From Fictibacillus gelatini DSM 15865 (GTDB taxonomy: Bacteria; Bacillota; Bacilli; Bacillales; Fictibacillaceae): a stretch of 39,094 nucleotides of DNA. The translations under genes and the position numbers were made by a program. Below, piece by piece: positions 14,772-23,461 of this stretch. Below the pieces are notes generated by a model, which was given only the letters and a program-made list of their open reading frames with translations, was not told the DNA's origin and made no database searches. The stretch is taken from NCBI RefSeq assembly GCF_000430745.1, contig NZ_KE387236.1, positions 1-39,094 on the forward strand, read 5' to 3'. Numbering within the stretch: the first letter of the stretch is position 1; each line of letters begins with the position of its first letter.

Positions 14772-15659
14772 CTATCCTTTTAAACCGCCGTTTGCCAGTC
14801 CGCGGATAAAATATTTTTGCATACATAAAAATAATAAGATGATCGGAGCCGCTGAAATCGTCAAACCGGCAAGCAATACTCCCCATTCGGTCTGAAGAGC
14901 ATCCCTGAACTGCATTAACCCTGCAGGTATCGTTCTTAGTTTATCATCATCAATGAAAATGATCGCAAACATGAATTCATTCCACGTATAATAAGCGGTC
15001 AAAATAGTTGACGTTAAAAGAATCGGCTTGCTAAGTGGGACGAAAATCCGCCAAAATATTCCAAAGGTTGAACATCCGTCTAAATAGGCTGCTTCCTCCA
15101 ATTCTTTTGGAATCGAAAGGAAATGCGATCGTATGAGCAGCACTGTAAATGGGATGCGATAAGCAACGTATGGCAATATTAACGCCCAATACGTGTTAAA
15201 AAGGCCCATTGATTGAATAAGTTTATATAAAGGGATCAAGCTTACTTGCGGTGAAAGCATCAGTCCCCCCATGCAGAAAACGAGGATGATCGTTTTGAAT
15301 TTAAATTCAAATCTTGATAGCGCGTAGGCCCCAAAGGCGCTTACGGCTACAGTGATCAAGCATGATAGAAAAGTGACGATGACACTATTGAGAAAGTAAG
15401 ATGAGATCCCCGTATTCCATGCGGTTACATAATTTTCAACGAGCCATTTTGTTGGAAGCGACCAGCTATGATTGAAAATGCCGTCCGTATCTTTAAACGA
15501 ACTCATGACCATCCAAAAAAGCGGATAGGCGATCACTAGCAAATAAAGAATGAGAAAAGCGTACGTTCCTGTCAGCCCCGCATAGCTTTTCACTCTCTTT
15601 TTGCGCTTTCTCACGTTTACGTTTACCTGAACATTGAGTGCTTGTCCCGACACTTTCAT
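14772..15659 (-). CDS. frlM: ABC transporter permease for fructosamines
   Basis: A 295-residue, six-segment membrane protein of the MalG/carbohydrate uptake CUT1 family. The EAA loop that contacts the ATPase reads EEAAYLDGCSTFGIFWRIFV. The long basic N-terminus (NVNVRKRKKRVK) precedes the first membrane segment. It pairs with FrlN, whose stop is only three bases upstream. No ATPase gene is in the operon. In B. subtilis the shared MsmX energises several such importers, and the same is likely here. Confidence 0.9.
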   Translation of the reverse strand: MKVSGQALNVQVNVNVRKRKKRVKSYAGLTGTYAFLILYLLVIAYPLFWMVMSSFKDTDGIFNHSWSLPTKWLVENYVTAWNTGISSYFLNSVIVTFLSCLITVAVSAFGAYALSRFEFKFKTIILVFCMGGLMLSPQVSLIPLYKLIQSMGLFNTYWALILPYVAYRIPFTVLLIRSHFLSIPKELEEAAYLDGCSTFGIFWRIFVPLSKPILLTSTILTAYYTWNEFMFAIIFIDDDKLRTIPAGLMQFRDALQTEWGVLLAGLTISAAPIILLFLCMQKYFIRGLANGGLKG

Positions 15660-15662
15660 GAT

Positions 15663-16544
15663 TTATCCCTCCTTTCCCGTTTTGAACAGTTTCATTTGTA
15701 TAAGGGAAACTACGAGCGTAATCGCTAGTATGACTGTCGCGATCGTCGAAGCATAGCCCATCATATCTTTAGAAAATGCCGTTTTATACAAGTACGTACT
15801 GAGCACTTCAGAAGCGTTACCGGGACCTCCTCCTGTTAAAATATAAGGTTCATTGAATACGGTAAAAGCTCCCGTTAAAGTAATAATGACAGCGACAAAT
15901 GACATCTCCTTCGTTTGCGGAACCGTTACATGAAAAAACATCTTAATTTTATTGGCTCCGTCGATCTCTGCTGCTTCGTAAAGCTCATTTGGAATTTTCT
16001 GAATGGAGACGATATACAGCATGGCAATATAGCCGATCGACTGCCACTGGGAGACGGCAATGACGGCAAACATAGCGGTCTTGCTGTCGCCGAGCCATGC
16101 CATCGCCAGATGATCGAGCCCAATGGCGCGGAGCAATTGATTCAACAGCCCGACATCCGGATTATAAAAAAAAGTAAACAAAAGCGCGATCACGGTCATT
16201 GAGATGATGACGGGCAAAAAATAGACCGTCCGGAAAACCGGCGAGAACCGGCGTACGAGCTTATCCTCCAGGATCGCCGCAATGACAAGCGCGCCGAACA
16301 CTTGAAAGATAATGGAGATAACAGCGTACCAGATGTTATTTTTTAATGCCTCGTAAAAAATCGGATCGCGAAATAATTGTAAATAGTTCTCCAATCCTAC
16401 GAAAATTTTTTCAGGCGAAAACGCGTTCCAATCATAAAAACTAAAACCGATGTTTTGAATGATTGGAATATAGACAAATAGGATGAGAAAGAGAATTGCC
16501 GGAAAAAGATAGAGATAAGGAAGCAGTTTTCTGTTCTTCGACAT
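15663..16544 (-). CDS. frlN: ABC transporter permease for fructosamines
   Basis: A 293-residue, six-segment permease of the MalF-like CUT1 family. It begins MSKNRKLLPYLYLFPAILFL. The EAA loop reads YEAAEIDGANKIKMFFHVTV. It forms a heterodimeric channel with FrlM. The AAGGGGTG ribosome binding site lies just before the ATG. It follows frlO by 49 bases without a terminator. Confidence 0.9.
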   Translation of the reverse strand: MSKNRKLLPYLYLFPAILFLILFVYIPIIQNIGFSFYDWNAFSPEKIFVGLENYLQLFRDPIFYEALKNNIWYAVISIIFQVFGALVIAAILEDKLVRRFSPVFRTVYFLPVIISMTVIALLFTFFYNPDVGLLNQLLRAIGLDHLAMAWLGDSKTAMFAVIAVSQWQSIGYIAMLYIVSIQKIPNELYEAAEIDGANKIKMFFHVTVPQTKEMSFVAVIITLTGAFTVFNEPYILTGGGPGNASEVLSTYLYKTAFSKDMMGYASTIATVILAITLVVSLIQMKLFKTGKEG

Positions 16545-16593
16545 TTATGGATCACCCCTTAATGGAGAAATAAGGTGGGAGACAGCCCCACCC

Positions 16594-17880
16594 TTATTGA
16601 GAAGATTCTCTGAGAGATGCGGCTGCCTTTCGGACATCTTTCATGATGCCTTTCGGCGATTTTTGCCCGTTTAGCATCATTTGCACCCCGTTGAGATACG
16701 CATCAACAATTTCAATGTCGACATCGGTATCAAACCATGGAACCATCTCTTTTGCATCTAAAATTTTATTCACCGCTTCGATTTGCTCAGGGGTTGCATT
16801 CGTTCGGTTTGTCGTTTCTTTTACCGCGCTGTATTTACCAACGTCTTTCACTAGTTTTTCACCCATTGGTTTCGACGTTAAAAACTCTAAAAATTTCATC
16901 GCTTCTTTCGGGTGCTTCGTTTTCGCTGAAATCATAAATCCTTCAGGAGCTCCTGTCAGAAAATCCTTGCTGCCTTTTTCTCCTGGAATGGATGGAAAAT
17001 CAAAGAATCCTAACTTAAACTTAATGCCTGGCTCCACCAGCTTGATTTCCGCTGTTTCGGCATAAATGATAGCCGCTTTCCCGGCAGTGAAAAGCTGTCT
17101 TGCGTACTCGTGGTCAATTGAATTCGGATGGTCGTTAAAATATGGCACTAGCTCTTTGAATTTTTCCAGTGCTTCCGTATAGCCCGGATCCTTAAACTCC
17201 CCCGTTGCCCTGTTATAGTCTTTTTCACGCGTCTTTTCATCCACAAGCCTTTGATTTAACGTGCCGATATAATGTGAAATGGCCCAGGGAGCCTTGCTTC
17301 CAAAAGCGATCGGTGTATAGTGGTTCTTCTTCAATACTTTCGAAACGCTAATAAGCTCTTCCCATGTCCTCGGAGGCTGAATATTCAGTTTTTTAAAGAT
17401 ATCTTTATTATAGAAAAATGTTTTTCCATCCATTGTCCATGGCACGCCATATTGCTTTCCGTTAAACGTAAATGGGCTGATTTGTGACTGGACAAGTTGC
17501 GAAGACCATTTTGCATCTTCTTTATAGTAAGGCGTTAAATCTAACGCTTTGTTTCCTCGCACGAATTTGTCTGCAAATTCATCGCTCCAGGAAAAGTAAA
17601 TGTCCGGCGGATTATTCGTTCCAAGCATTACTCTAATTTTTTCTTTGTACGAATCATTCAGGACGGCTTCCGTTTGAATATGGATTTTCGGGTTTTGTTT
17701 TTCAAACTCTTTGACTGCGTTATCAAAAAACGATTTTTCAGGATCTTTCGGCCAGCGATGGAAAAACTTTAGCGTCACTTCGCCATTTTTTTCGGACGGT
17801 GATTGCCCACCGGAACATCCTGCAAGCAATGCGGAAACGGCGACGAGAAAAACAAGCAATATTCCGAATCTTTTTCGCAT
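16594..17880 (-). CDS. frlO: Fructosamine-binding lipoprotein of the ABC importer
   Basis: A 428-residue extracellular solute-binding protein family 1 (sugar type). The signal peptide [20 protein letters not shown] ends in lipobox LLAGC, followed by SGGQS, so it is a membrane-anchored lipoprotein. [20 protein letters not shown] and GKAAIIYAE are typical of the family. An in-frame GTG four codons upstream overlaps the AGAGGGG ribosome binding site, so the ATG at 17880 is preferred. Its own inverted-repeat promoter region lies upstream, so it may be transcribed separately from frlB as well. Confidence 0.88.
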   Translation of the reverse strand: MRKRFGILLVFLVAVSALLAGCSGGQSPSEKNGEVTLKFFHRWPKDPEKSFFDNAVKEFEKQNPKIHIQTEAVLNDSYKEKIRVMLGTNNPPDIYFSWSDEFADKFVRGNKALDLTPYYKEDAKWSSQLVQSQISPFTFNGKQYGVPWTMDGKTFFYNKDIFKKLNIQPPRTWEELISVSKVLKKNHYTPIAFGSKAPWAISHYIGTLNQRLVDEKTREKDYNRATGEFKDPGYTEALEKFKELVPYFNDHPNSIDHEYARQLFTAGKAAIIYAETAEIKLVEPGIKFKLGFFDFPSIPGEKGSKDFLTGAPEGFMISAKTKHPKEAMKFLEFLTSKPMGEKLVKDVGKYSAVKETTNRTNATPEQIEAVNKILDAKEMVPWFDTDVDIEIVDAYLNGVQMMLNGQKSPKGIMKDVRKAAASLRESSQ

Positions 17881-17920
17881 AAAGCATGGCACCCCTCTTT
17901 TTTTAAATGGATAAAAGAAA

Positions 17921-17956
17921 ATTATATTATAACGTTATATAACATTATAATATAAT
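17921..17956 (-). promoter_or_regulatory. 36-bp near-perfect palindrome before frlO, candidate FrlR operator
   Basis: The whole 36-base stretch equals its own reverse complement except for one symmetric pair of positions. Its core is TATAACGTTATATAACATTA, built from ATAACRTTA half-sites. On the minus strand TTGAAA and TATAAC with 17 bases between them form a possible sigma-A promoter that contains the palindrome. Operator function is inference. Confidence 0.6.
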
Positions 17957-17999
17957 TTTCAAAAAAAGATAGAAATTTTTAATAGATCAGCGCATTGAC

Positions 18000-18019
18000 C
18001 TTGTCCAAAAAGGGACAAG
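18000..18019 (-). other. Hairpin between frlB and frlO
   Basis: CTTGTCC and GGACAAG form a 7-bp stem about 30 bases downstream of the frlB stop. A second imperfect stem (AGTAGGGG/TCCCTTACT) is next to it. No T-run follows, so it is not a usual terminator. It may be a processing or mRNA-stabilising stem that sets different amounts of FrlB and FrlO. Confidence 0.35.
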
Positions 18020-18050
18020 TAAGGGATTCCCCTACTTTTCAACAACTCTA

Positions 18051-19037
18051 TTAATATTCTACCTTCCACATATAACGTCTTTTACTAAGTGGATGATTGC
18101 GCTCATCCGCCAATCGGTCGGCATACTGCCTGAGCACTCGATTTAACACAAGCGGTGCGATATACCCTTTCACTTCCTCATCAATTCCTTCAAGATTAAA
18201 TTCTTTCGCATCGAGAACTGTAAGCTTTTTGCCGTACCGCTCAGAGAAAGACAGCGCCCGTTCTTCAAGCGGCCTTGTCTCATCCAATCCTAATAGAATG
18301 ATGAACGGCACTTTTTCATCAATGATCTCAAATGGACCATGGAAGTACTCGCCCGCGTGAATGGCATGCGAATGAATCCATTGCATTTCCATTAAAATGC
18401 AAATGCTAAAAGAATAGGCTACGCCATAGTTTGATCCGCTGGCCATCGTATAAATGATCGGCTCATCTTTATGTAACTCGCCAAATTGCCGGGCGCTGTC
18501 CTCTTCTTTTTTTAGCGCTTTGTCATAAACCGATTGTAAGTTTTCAAGGCTTGCCATTATTTTTGCCAGTTGGTCATTCTTTTCAGCCACTTGTAATAAT
18601 CCGAACGTTAATTGATACATGATGCTGTAGTTTGTATTGATCGCTTTCGCTTCATCGCCCCACTCATATTTCACATAATAATCTGCATTTTTCGCGAGCG
18701 GCGACTGTGGCTCGTTCGTTAATGCTACTGTCATCGCCCCTTTATCTTTTGCGAATTTCGTCGCTTCCACCGTTTCAGGCGTTGTTCCTGAATGAGAGCA
18801 CAAGATGACGAGCGACTCTTTGCCAAGGCCTTTCGGATTTCTATGAATGAATTCATTTGAACTATATAAATCAGATACAATTTGAACAGCTTCACGGTCC
18901 ATGACATATTTGCTCGGATACATTAAAGCGGATGATCCTCCGCAAGCGACAAAAAACACATTTTTAATCGTGCGTTTTTTCAGTTCCTCTAAAACCTCTT
19001 GCACTTGACTATTGACGGCTACTTGAATATTGCTCAT
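18051..19037 (-). CDS. frlB: Fructosamine-6-phosphate deglycase (SIS domain)
   Basis: A 328-residue protein with two SIS (sugar isomerase) domains, the same length as B. subtilis FrlB. FFVACGGSSALMYPSKYVMD and LCSHSGTTPETVEATKFAK are SIS phosphosugar-binding loops; HAGEYFHGPFEI is shared with GlmS-like isomerases. FrlB cleaves fructoselysine- or other fructosamine-6-phosphates to glucose 6-phosphate and the free amine. The frame is open for 11 more codons upstream, but AAAGGAGG is placed for ATG at 19037. First gene of the frl operon. Confidence 0.92.
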   Translation of the reverse strand: MSNIQVAVNSQVQEVLEELKKRTIKNVFFVACGGSSALMYPSKYVMDREAVQIVSDLYSSNEFIHRNPKGLGKESLVILCSHSGTTPETVEATKFAKDKGAMTVALTNEPQSPLAKNADYYVKYEWGDEAKAINTNYSIMYQLTFGLLQVAEKNDQLAKIMASLENLQSVYDKALKKEEDSARQFGELHKDEPIIYTMASGSNYGVAYSFSICILMEMQWIHSHAIHAGEYFHGPFEIIDEKVPFIILLGLDETRPLEERALSFSERYGKKLTVLDAKEFNLEGIDEEVKGYIAPLVLNRVLRQYADRLADERNHPLSKRRYMWKVEY

Positions 19038-19067
19038 TTGGATGACTCCTCCTTTACTTTTATATAA

Positions 19068-19099
19068 CATTACATAACAATATATAATGTTATGTAATG
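19068..19099 (-). promoter_or_regulatory. Candidate FrlR operator before frlB
   Basis: CATTACATAACA (19068-19079) and its exact inverse TGTTATGTAATG (19088-19099) flank an 8-base AT centre. The palindrome covers the inferred transcription start and the bases directly after the -10, a classical repressor position. Its ATAACATT-like half-sites resemble those at 17921-17956 and 10417-10436. Confidence 0.65.
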
Positions 19100-19100
19100 T

Positions 19101-19129
19101 ATTATATAACCGCAGTTCAGTCCCGTCAA
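19101..19129 (-). promoter_or_regulatory. Sigma-A promoter of the frl operon
   Basis: On the minus strand TTGACG (19124-19129) and TATAAT (19101-19106) are separated by exactly 17 bases. The start is expected near 19094. Confidence 0.75.
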
Positions 19130-19208
19130 TTCGTTTTTTGAAAATTTTATGTTTTCTATCTCCTATTCCAGAAATAAACCTGGTATTTATTAAACAATTC
19201 AGAGGAAC

Positions 19209-19312
19209 TATCGATCATTTTAGGGCGCTTTTCAATCTTTTTGCAGCAGATGTCAATCGTTTCAGGATGCTTTATAAATCTATCAATAGCCCTTTTTCCA
19301 ACTATCAACTAA
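19209..19312. repeat. Degenerate TATCRATC-type repeat array before aprX
   Basis: Units of about 21-23 bases beginning TATCGATC, TTCAATC, GTCAATC, TATCAAT and TATCAACT are strung together between the frlB promoter and aprX. The rest of this 250-base gap shows only the AGGAGG site of aprX. Confidence 0.5.
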
Positions 19313-19381
19313 AGCCGTTACCTTCTACTCCCCGCCATCATAATCTATTACCAATTACTAGAATGCTAGGAGGTATTCATC

Positions 19382-20683
19382 ATGTTTAGTTTTTCGGTCA
19401 TCCAGTTAGCGCGTAAAATGAGCCATAAACTGGATCACGAGTTGCGCAAGAATTTAGTGGGACTCTATCATCCTTTTCGGAAAATCCCCTGTTTTCTTCA
19501 TCGGCCATTTGAGATGGTTGCAAAAAGAATGAAAAAACTGCCGGTCATTATCGAATTTGAGCTAAATGAGGAGGCGTTTGCAAACGGGCTCTCCAGCCTT
19601 AAATCGCATAAAGGGAAAATCAAGCACGAATACCCGGCCATTTCTTGTTGTTCCGCACATCTTTCTATTAAAACATTAGAAAAAGTGCTAGAGAATTGCG
19701 AGCACATTAAAAAGATCCATTACGACCGCAAAATAAGTCTTTTGCTTGATAATGCAAGCGCATCCATTAAAGCTCCAGCCGTTAATGAATCCGGAATTAC
19801 CGGCAAAGACGTTACCATTGCCATCGTTGATACAGGAATCTATCCCCATGAAGATCTTAAAGACCGCATCGTCGCGTTTAAAGATTTTGTGAATAATAAA
19901 CAAGCGCCTTATGATGATAATGGCCATGGTACCCATTGCGCGGGGGATGCCGCGGGCAATGGGTCCTTATCCGATGGAAAATATAAAGGACCTGCCCCTG
20001 AGGCGAATCTTGTCGGCGTGAAAGTGCTCAATAAGATGGGATCCGGTTCGTTGTCGACCGTTATTGCAGGCGTAAACTGGTGTATAGAAAATAAAGAAAC
20101 ATACAACATCGATATTATTTCTATGTCACTAGGAAGTGAAGCTACACAATCGGCCAAGGACGACCCGGTCGTCAAAATCGTTGAAAAAGCGTGGGACAGT
20201 GGCATTGTCGTCTGTGTTGCTGCGGGCAACAGCGGGCCTGGACAAAAAACCATTTCAAGTCCCGGAACCAGTCCAAAAGTTATTACCGTTGGCGCCATGA
20301 AAGACAACAATACGAACGACAGGAAGGACGATGTTGTCGCCGATTTCTCAAGCCGTGGTCCTACCATCGACGGATTGGTCAAACCTGATTTGCTTACGCC
20401 AGGAGTTAATATTATTTCTACTCGTTCTCCCGGTTCTTTTTTAGACAAAACGAATTCTTCCAGCCGGGTCGGCAAGAATTACTTCTCGTTATCCGGAACG
20501 TCAATGGCCACCCCAATTTGTGCCGGTGCCGTGGCATTGATCATTCAAAACGATCGCGGACTGTCACCTGACGAAGTGAAGCAGAAACTGCTATCCGGCG
20601 CTGAAGATTGGGGATTGTCGCCGAACACGCAAGGGAAAGGCTATTTGGATATTCAAAAAGCTGTTGAAAGCAGCGGATCGTAA
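19382..20683 (+). CDS. aprX: Subtilisin-like serine protease AprX
   Basis: A 433-residue S8 family peptidase that aligns along its length with B. subtilis AprX (442 residues). Shared stretches include FRKIPCFLH, INCCSA-like ISCCSA, and YDDNGHGTHCAGD. The catalytic residues are Asp150 (IVDTGIYP), His182 (NGHGTHCAG), oxyanion Asn283 (AAGNSGP) and Ser374 (SGTSMATPICAG). There is no signal peptide, in line with an intracellular, late-stationary-phase enzyme. The N-terminal 120 residues replace a classical propeptide. TAGGAGGT precedes the ATG. Confidence 0.95.
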   Translation: MFSFSVIQLARKMSHKLDHELRKNLVGLYHPFRKIPCFLHRPFEMVAKRMKKLPVIIEFELNEEAFANGLSSLKSHKGKIKHEYPAISCCSAHLSIKTLEKVLENCEHIKKIHYDRKISLLLDNASASIKAPAVNESGITGKDVTIAIVDTGIYPHEDLKDRIVAFKDFVNNKQAPYDDNGHGTHCAGDAAGNGSLSDGKYKGPAPEANLVGVKVLNKMGSGSLSTVIAGVNWCIENKETYNIDIISMSLGSEATQSAKDDPVVKIVEKAWDSGIVVCVAAGNSGPGQKTISSPGTSPKVITVGAMKDNNTNDRKDDVVADFSSRGPTIDGLVKPDLLTPGVNIISTRSPGSFLDKTNSSSRVGKNYFSLSGTSMATPICAGAVALIIQNDRGLSPDEVKQKLLSGAEDWGLSPNTQGKGYLDIQKAVESSGS

Positions 20684-20704
20684 CGCCATAGTTTGGACCA
20701 AGTA

Positions 20705-20742
20705 AAGGTAAGCACCTATTGAATAGGTAGCTTGCCTTTTTA
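20705..20742 (+). terminator. Terminator of aprX
   Basis: AAGGTAAGC-ACCTATT pairs with AATAGGT-AGCTTGCCTT and runs into T residues. Confidence 0.8.
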
Positions 20743-20860
20743 TTTGTAATGGTAAAATTTTTCTGAAATTTACCACTTTACTAAAAGTTTGGTTTTGGAT
20801 AAAATATTCGTAGAAGATTTGACAAAAATCGACTATATTTTTTGCTACAGGAGGATTGGC

Positions 20861-22261
20861 ATGAACTTATTTCGCAAAAAAACAATAGGAGGAAAAAATT
20901 CAGAAAGTTCGCTCAAAAAGGTACTAGGAGCAATGGACTTAACCATGCTCGGAGTCGGAGCAATCATTGGAACTGGAATTTTTGTCTTAACTGGAGTCGC
21001 TGCTGCAAAATATGCAGGACCTGCACTCATCCTTTCGTTTATAATTGCCGGTTTAGCCTGCGCATTTGCGGCGCTATGCTATTCTGAATTTGCCTCGATG
21101 ATGCCGGAGTCTGGAAGCGCTTACACTTATAGTTATGTTGCTTTTGGCGAAATCGTAGCCTGGATTCTGGGCTGGGATTTAGTGCTGGAGTACGGCCTCG
21201 CGTCATCAGCTGTGGCCAGTGGCTGGTCCGGGTATTTCCAGGGGCTGTTATCAGGATTCGGGATTCATTTTCCGACTTTTCTGACAAGTGCGTTTGATCC
21301 GGCGAAAGGCACGATCATTGATTTGCCCGCTGTTCTCATCGTTTTACTGGTTACATTTATTCTTTCCAGAGGGGTTAAGGAGTCGGCCAAATTCAACGCT
21401 ATTATGGTCATTATTAAAATCGCGGTCGTTCTTCTCTTTATTGCCGTTGGGGTTTGGTACGTCAAACCCGTGAACTGGGCTCCGTTTATGCCATTCGGCT
21501 TTTCCGGAGTGGCTACGGGAGCTGCGGTGGTCGTATTTGCCTACTTTGGCTTTGACGCCGTTTCTACGGCAGCTGAAGAAGTGAGGAATCCGCAGCGCAA
21601 TTTGCCAATTGGCATTATATCGGCATTATCGATATGTACCATTTTATATATTATTGTTTCATTAATTCTTACAGGAATTGTTCCATTCCAAAAGCTAGGA
21701 GTGAAAGACCCGGTTGCATTTGCATTGCAGTTCATCCATCAGGATTGGGCGGCAGGATTCATTTCACTCGGAGCCATTGTCGGAATTACAACGGTCCTTA
21801 TCGTCATGATGTTCGGCCAGACCCGCTTGTTCTATTCTATCAGCAGGGATGGGCTACTCCCGAAGAGGCTTTCTAACGTCCATCCGAAAAGAAAGGTTCC
21901 GATGACGAGCACATGGGTAACCGGGCTATTGGTTTCTGCATTTGCCGGACTGGTTCCGCTTGATAAATTGGCCGAGTTGACGAACATTGGGACGTTATTC
22001 GCTTTCTCCGCCGTTTCTCTTGGCGTTGCTGTATTGCGCAAAACCCGTCCTGACATCAAACGCGGGTTTAAGACGCCATGGGTTCCCTTCATACCAGCCT
22101 TAGCCGTTATTTTCTGCGTCTATTTAATGTTCCAGCTACAGGCGTTTACATGGAAGGGATTCTTGATCTGGCTGGCACTCGGACTCATCATTTACTTTAC
22201 GTATGGCTATAGGAACAGCCGGCTAAATGAAACCGGCCAAAAGAAAGAAAATGTTGTTTAA
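20861..22261 (+). CDS. APC-family amino acid permease (YfnA/BcaP-like)
   Basis: A 466-residue, 12-segment membrane transporter of the amino acid-polyamine-organocation superfamily, cationic amino acid transporter branch. Hallmarks are GVGAIIGTGIFVLTG in the first membrane segment, FAYFGFDAVSTAAEEVRNPQ, and FGQTRLFYSISRDGLLPK. B. subtilis relatives YfnA and YhdG (BcaP) import metabolic or branched-chain amino acids; the substrate here is not known. The frame is open 24 codons further upstream, but CAGGAGG before ATG 20861 sets the start (MNLFRKK). A weak promoter TTTACT-17-TAAAAT lies upstream. Confidence 0.85.
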   Translation: MNLFRKKTIGGKNSESSLKKVLGAMDLTMLGVGAIIGTGIFVLTGVAAAKYAGPALILSFIIAGLACAFAALCYSEFASMMPESGSAYTYSYVAFGEIVAWILGWDLVLEYGLASSAVASGWSGYFQGLLSGFGIHFPTFLTSAFDPAKGTIIDLPAVLIVLLVTFILSRGVKESAKFNAIMVIIKIAVVLLFIAVGVWYVKPVNWAPFMPFGFSGVATGAAVVVFAYFGFDAVSTAAEEVRNPQRNLPIGIISALSICTILYIIVSLILTGIVPFQKLGVKDPVAFALQFIHQDWAAGFISLGAIVGITTVLIVMMFGQTRLFYSISRDGLLPKRLSNVHPKRKVPMTSTWVTGLLVSAFAGLVPLDKLAELTNIGTLFAFSAVSLGVAVLRKTRPDIKRGFKTPWVPFIPALAVIFCVYLMFQLQAFTWKGFLIWLALGLIIYFTYGYRNSRLNETGQKKENVV

Positions 22262-22263
22262 GG

Positions 22264-22292
22264 ACAGTGCCGTTAGCCGGCGCTGTTTTTTT
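22264..22292 (+). terminator. Terminator of the amino acid permease gene
   Basis: ACAGTGCCG pairs with CGGCGCTGT and is followed by seven T residues. Confidence 0.8.
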
Positions 22293-22333
22293 CATGCCCA
22301 AATAGGCTTTAGCAGAAAACCCGGCCATCTCCA

Positions 22334-23431
22334 TCACCCTGTTTTTTTCCTATTTTTTAAAAAAGCGATAAAAAGAAGAAGCAACGGAATGATTACTTGA
22401 AACGGAAAATGCATTAAAATCGTAACAACCTGCAGCCCCTCTTTTAAGTGCTCAGCAAAATTGCTGGCAATCGCGAGCGATACAATTAAAACGACGAGTC
22501 CGATTGGATAAACAAGCTTCGAAGGCTTTTTAACGTTAAATAAGCTTGCCGCCCCTGAAACCGCTGCATATAAATATACGCCGATCTTGCAGAACCCGCC
22601 AATAATCAAGGCTAGCATAAAAAAAACATCAAGTCGTTCTAAAAAATCTGCTACCTGTATGCTCTGTATCGTTGAAAGAAGAGGAAATTGCGAACGTGAA
22701 GCAAGATCAACACCGAGTACGCTAATGTTAATGGCCATGGCAAGAGCTAAATTGATGCCGCTTAACCAGAGTGATGATATAGCCGTCACTCTCGCCTTTT
22801 TTGGATTATTTAAATAAGGCAAAATCGTCGTAAATGCAATCGCTTCTCCAAACGGAACATACAACGTTTGAGTAAATACGACTTTTATTACAGGCGAAAT
22901 ACCCTCTTCCAGCATTGGCTTTAAGTTATTGATGTCGATCAAACCCGATACGACAATTAGAATAAAGCCGGTTATGGCAAGCAAATAAATTAATACAAAA
23001 AGCAATTCCCCAGCCCGGGCCAATACTTCAATTCCCTTGCTTATTGTATAAACGATCGCCATCATCAATAATGCGTTCACGATGAACATCGGCGTATCCG
23101 GATAGGCGAAAGTCACCAGCATTTCCCCGAAATCCCGAAGCACCCGGGACGCGAGGTACGTAAAATAGAGAATGTATAATAAGGCAAGTGCCCTCCCTAT
23201 CGCTTTTCCCATAATTTTTTGCATATAGATGGCCGGCGGAATGTTGGGGTAGTAATAATAAAGGCAGAGGTAAATTAAAAATAGGAAACAGCCGCCCGCC
23301 ATTCCGAGGAGAATGGCCAGCCAGGCATCTTGCTTTACATCGATCGCAAGGGGAACCAATATCGCGCTACCTAGTTCAAACAATAATACGAGGACAAACA
23401 GCTGGTATGCGCTGAGTTTCGCCTTTTCCAC
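22334..23431 (-). CDS. Spore germinant receptor B subunit (GerAB/GerKB-type permease)
   Basis: A 365-residue integral membrane protein with about ten segments of the GerAB-type endospore germination permease family (APC superfamily). It starts MEKAKLSAYQLFVLVLLFEL with a GTG codon; the SAYQLFVLVLLFELGSAILV segment is typical. The B subunit is thought to bind the germinant in the inner spore membrane. It is the last gene of a ger operon of order A-C-B, 30 bases after the C subunit. Confidence 0.92.
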   Translation of the reverse strand: MEKAKLSAYQLFVLVLLFELGSAILVPLAIDVKQDAWLAILLGMAGGCFLFLIYLCLYYYYPNIPPAIYMQKIMGKAIGRALALLYILYFTYLASRVLRDFGEMLVTFAYPDTPMFIVNALLMMAIVYTISKGIEVLARAGELLFVLIYLLAITGFILIVVSGLIDINNLKPMLEEGISPVIKVVFTQTLYVPFGEAIAFTTILPYLNNPKKARVTAISSLWLSGINLALAMAINISVLGVDLASRSQFPLLSTIQSIQVADFLERLDVFFMLALIIGGFCKIGVYLYAAVSGAASLFNVKKPSKLVYPIGLVVLIVSLAIASNFAEHLKEGLQVVTILMHFPFQVIIPLLLLFIAFLKNRKKTG

Positions 23432-23461
23432 CCTGTCACAACCTTTTTTAAGATCATTTAG

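Noticed and set aside
19909-20475. A 188-codon minus-strand ORF inside aprX
   Set aside because: It is antisense to a gene with all catalytic motifs and has no ribosome binding site.
20743-20860. T-box or other riboswitch before the amino acid permease
   Set aside because: The leader is only about 100 bases, with no T-box sequence, no specifier stem and no terminator before the start.
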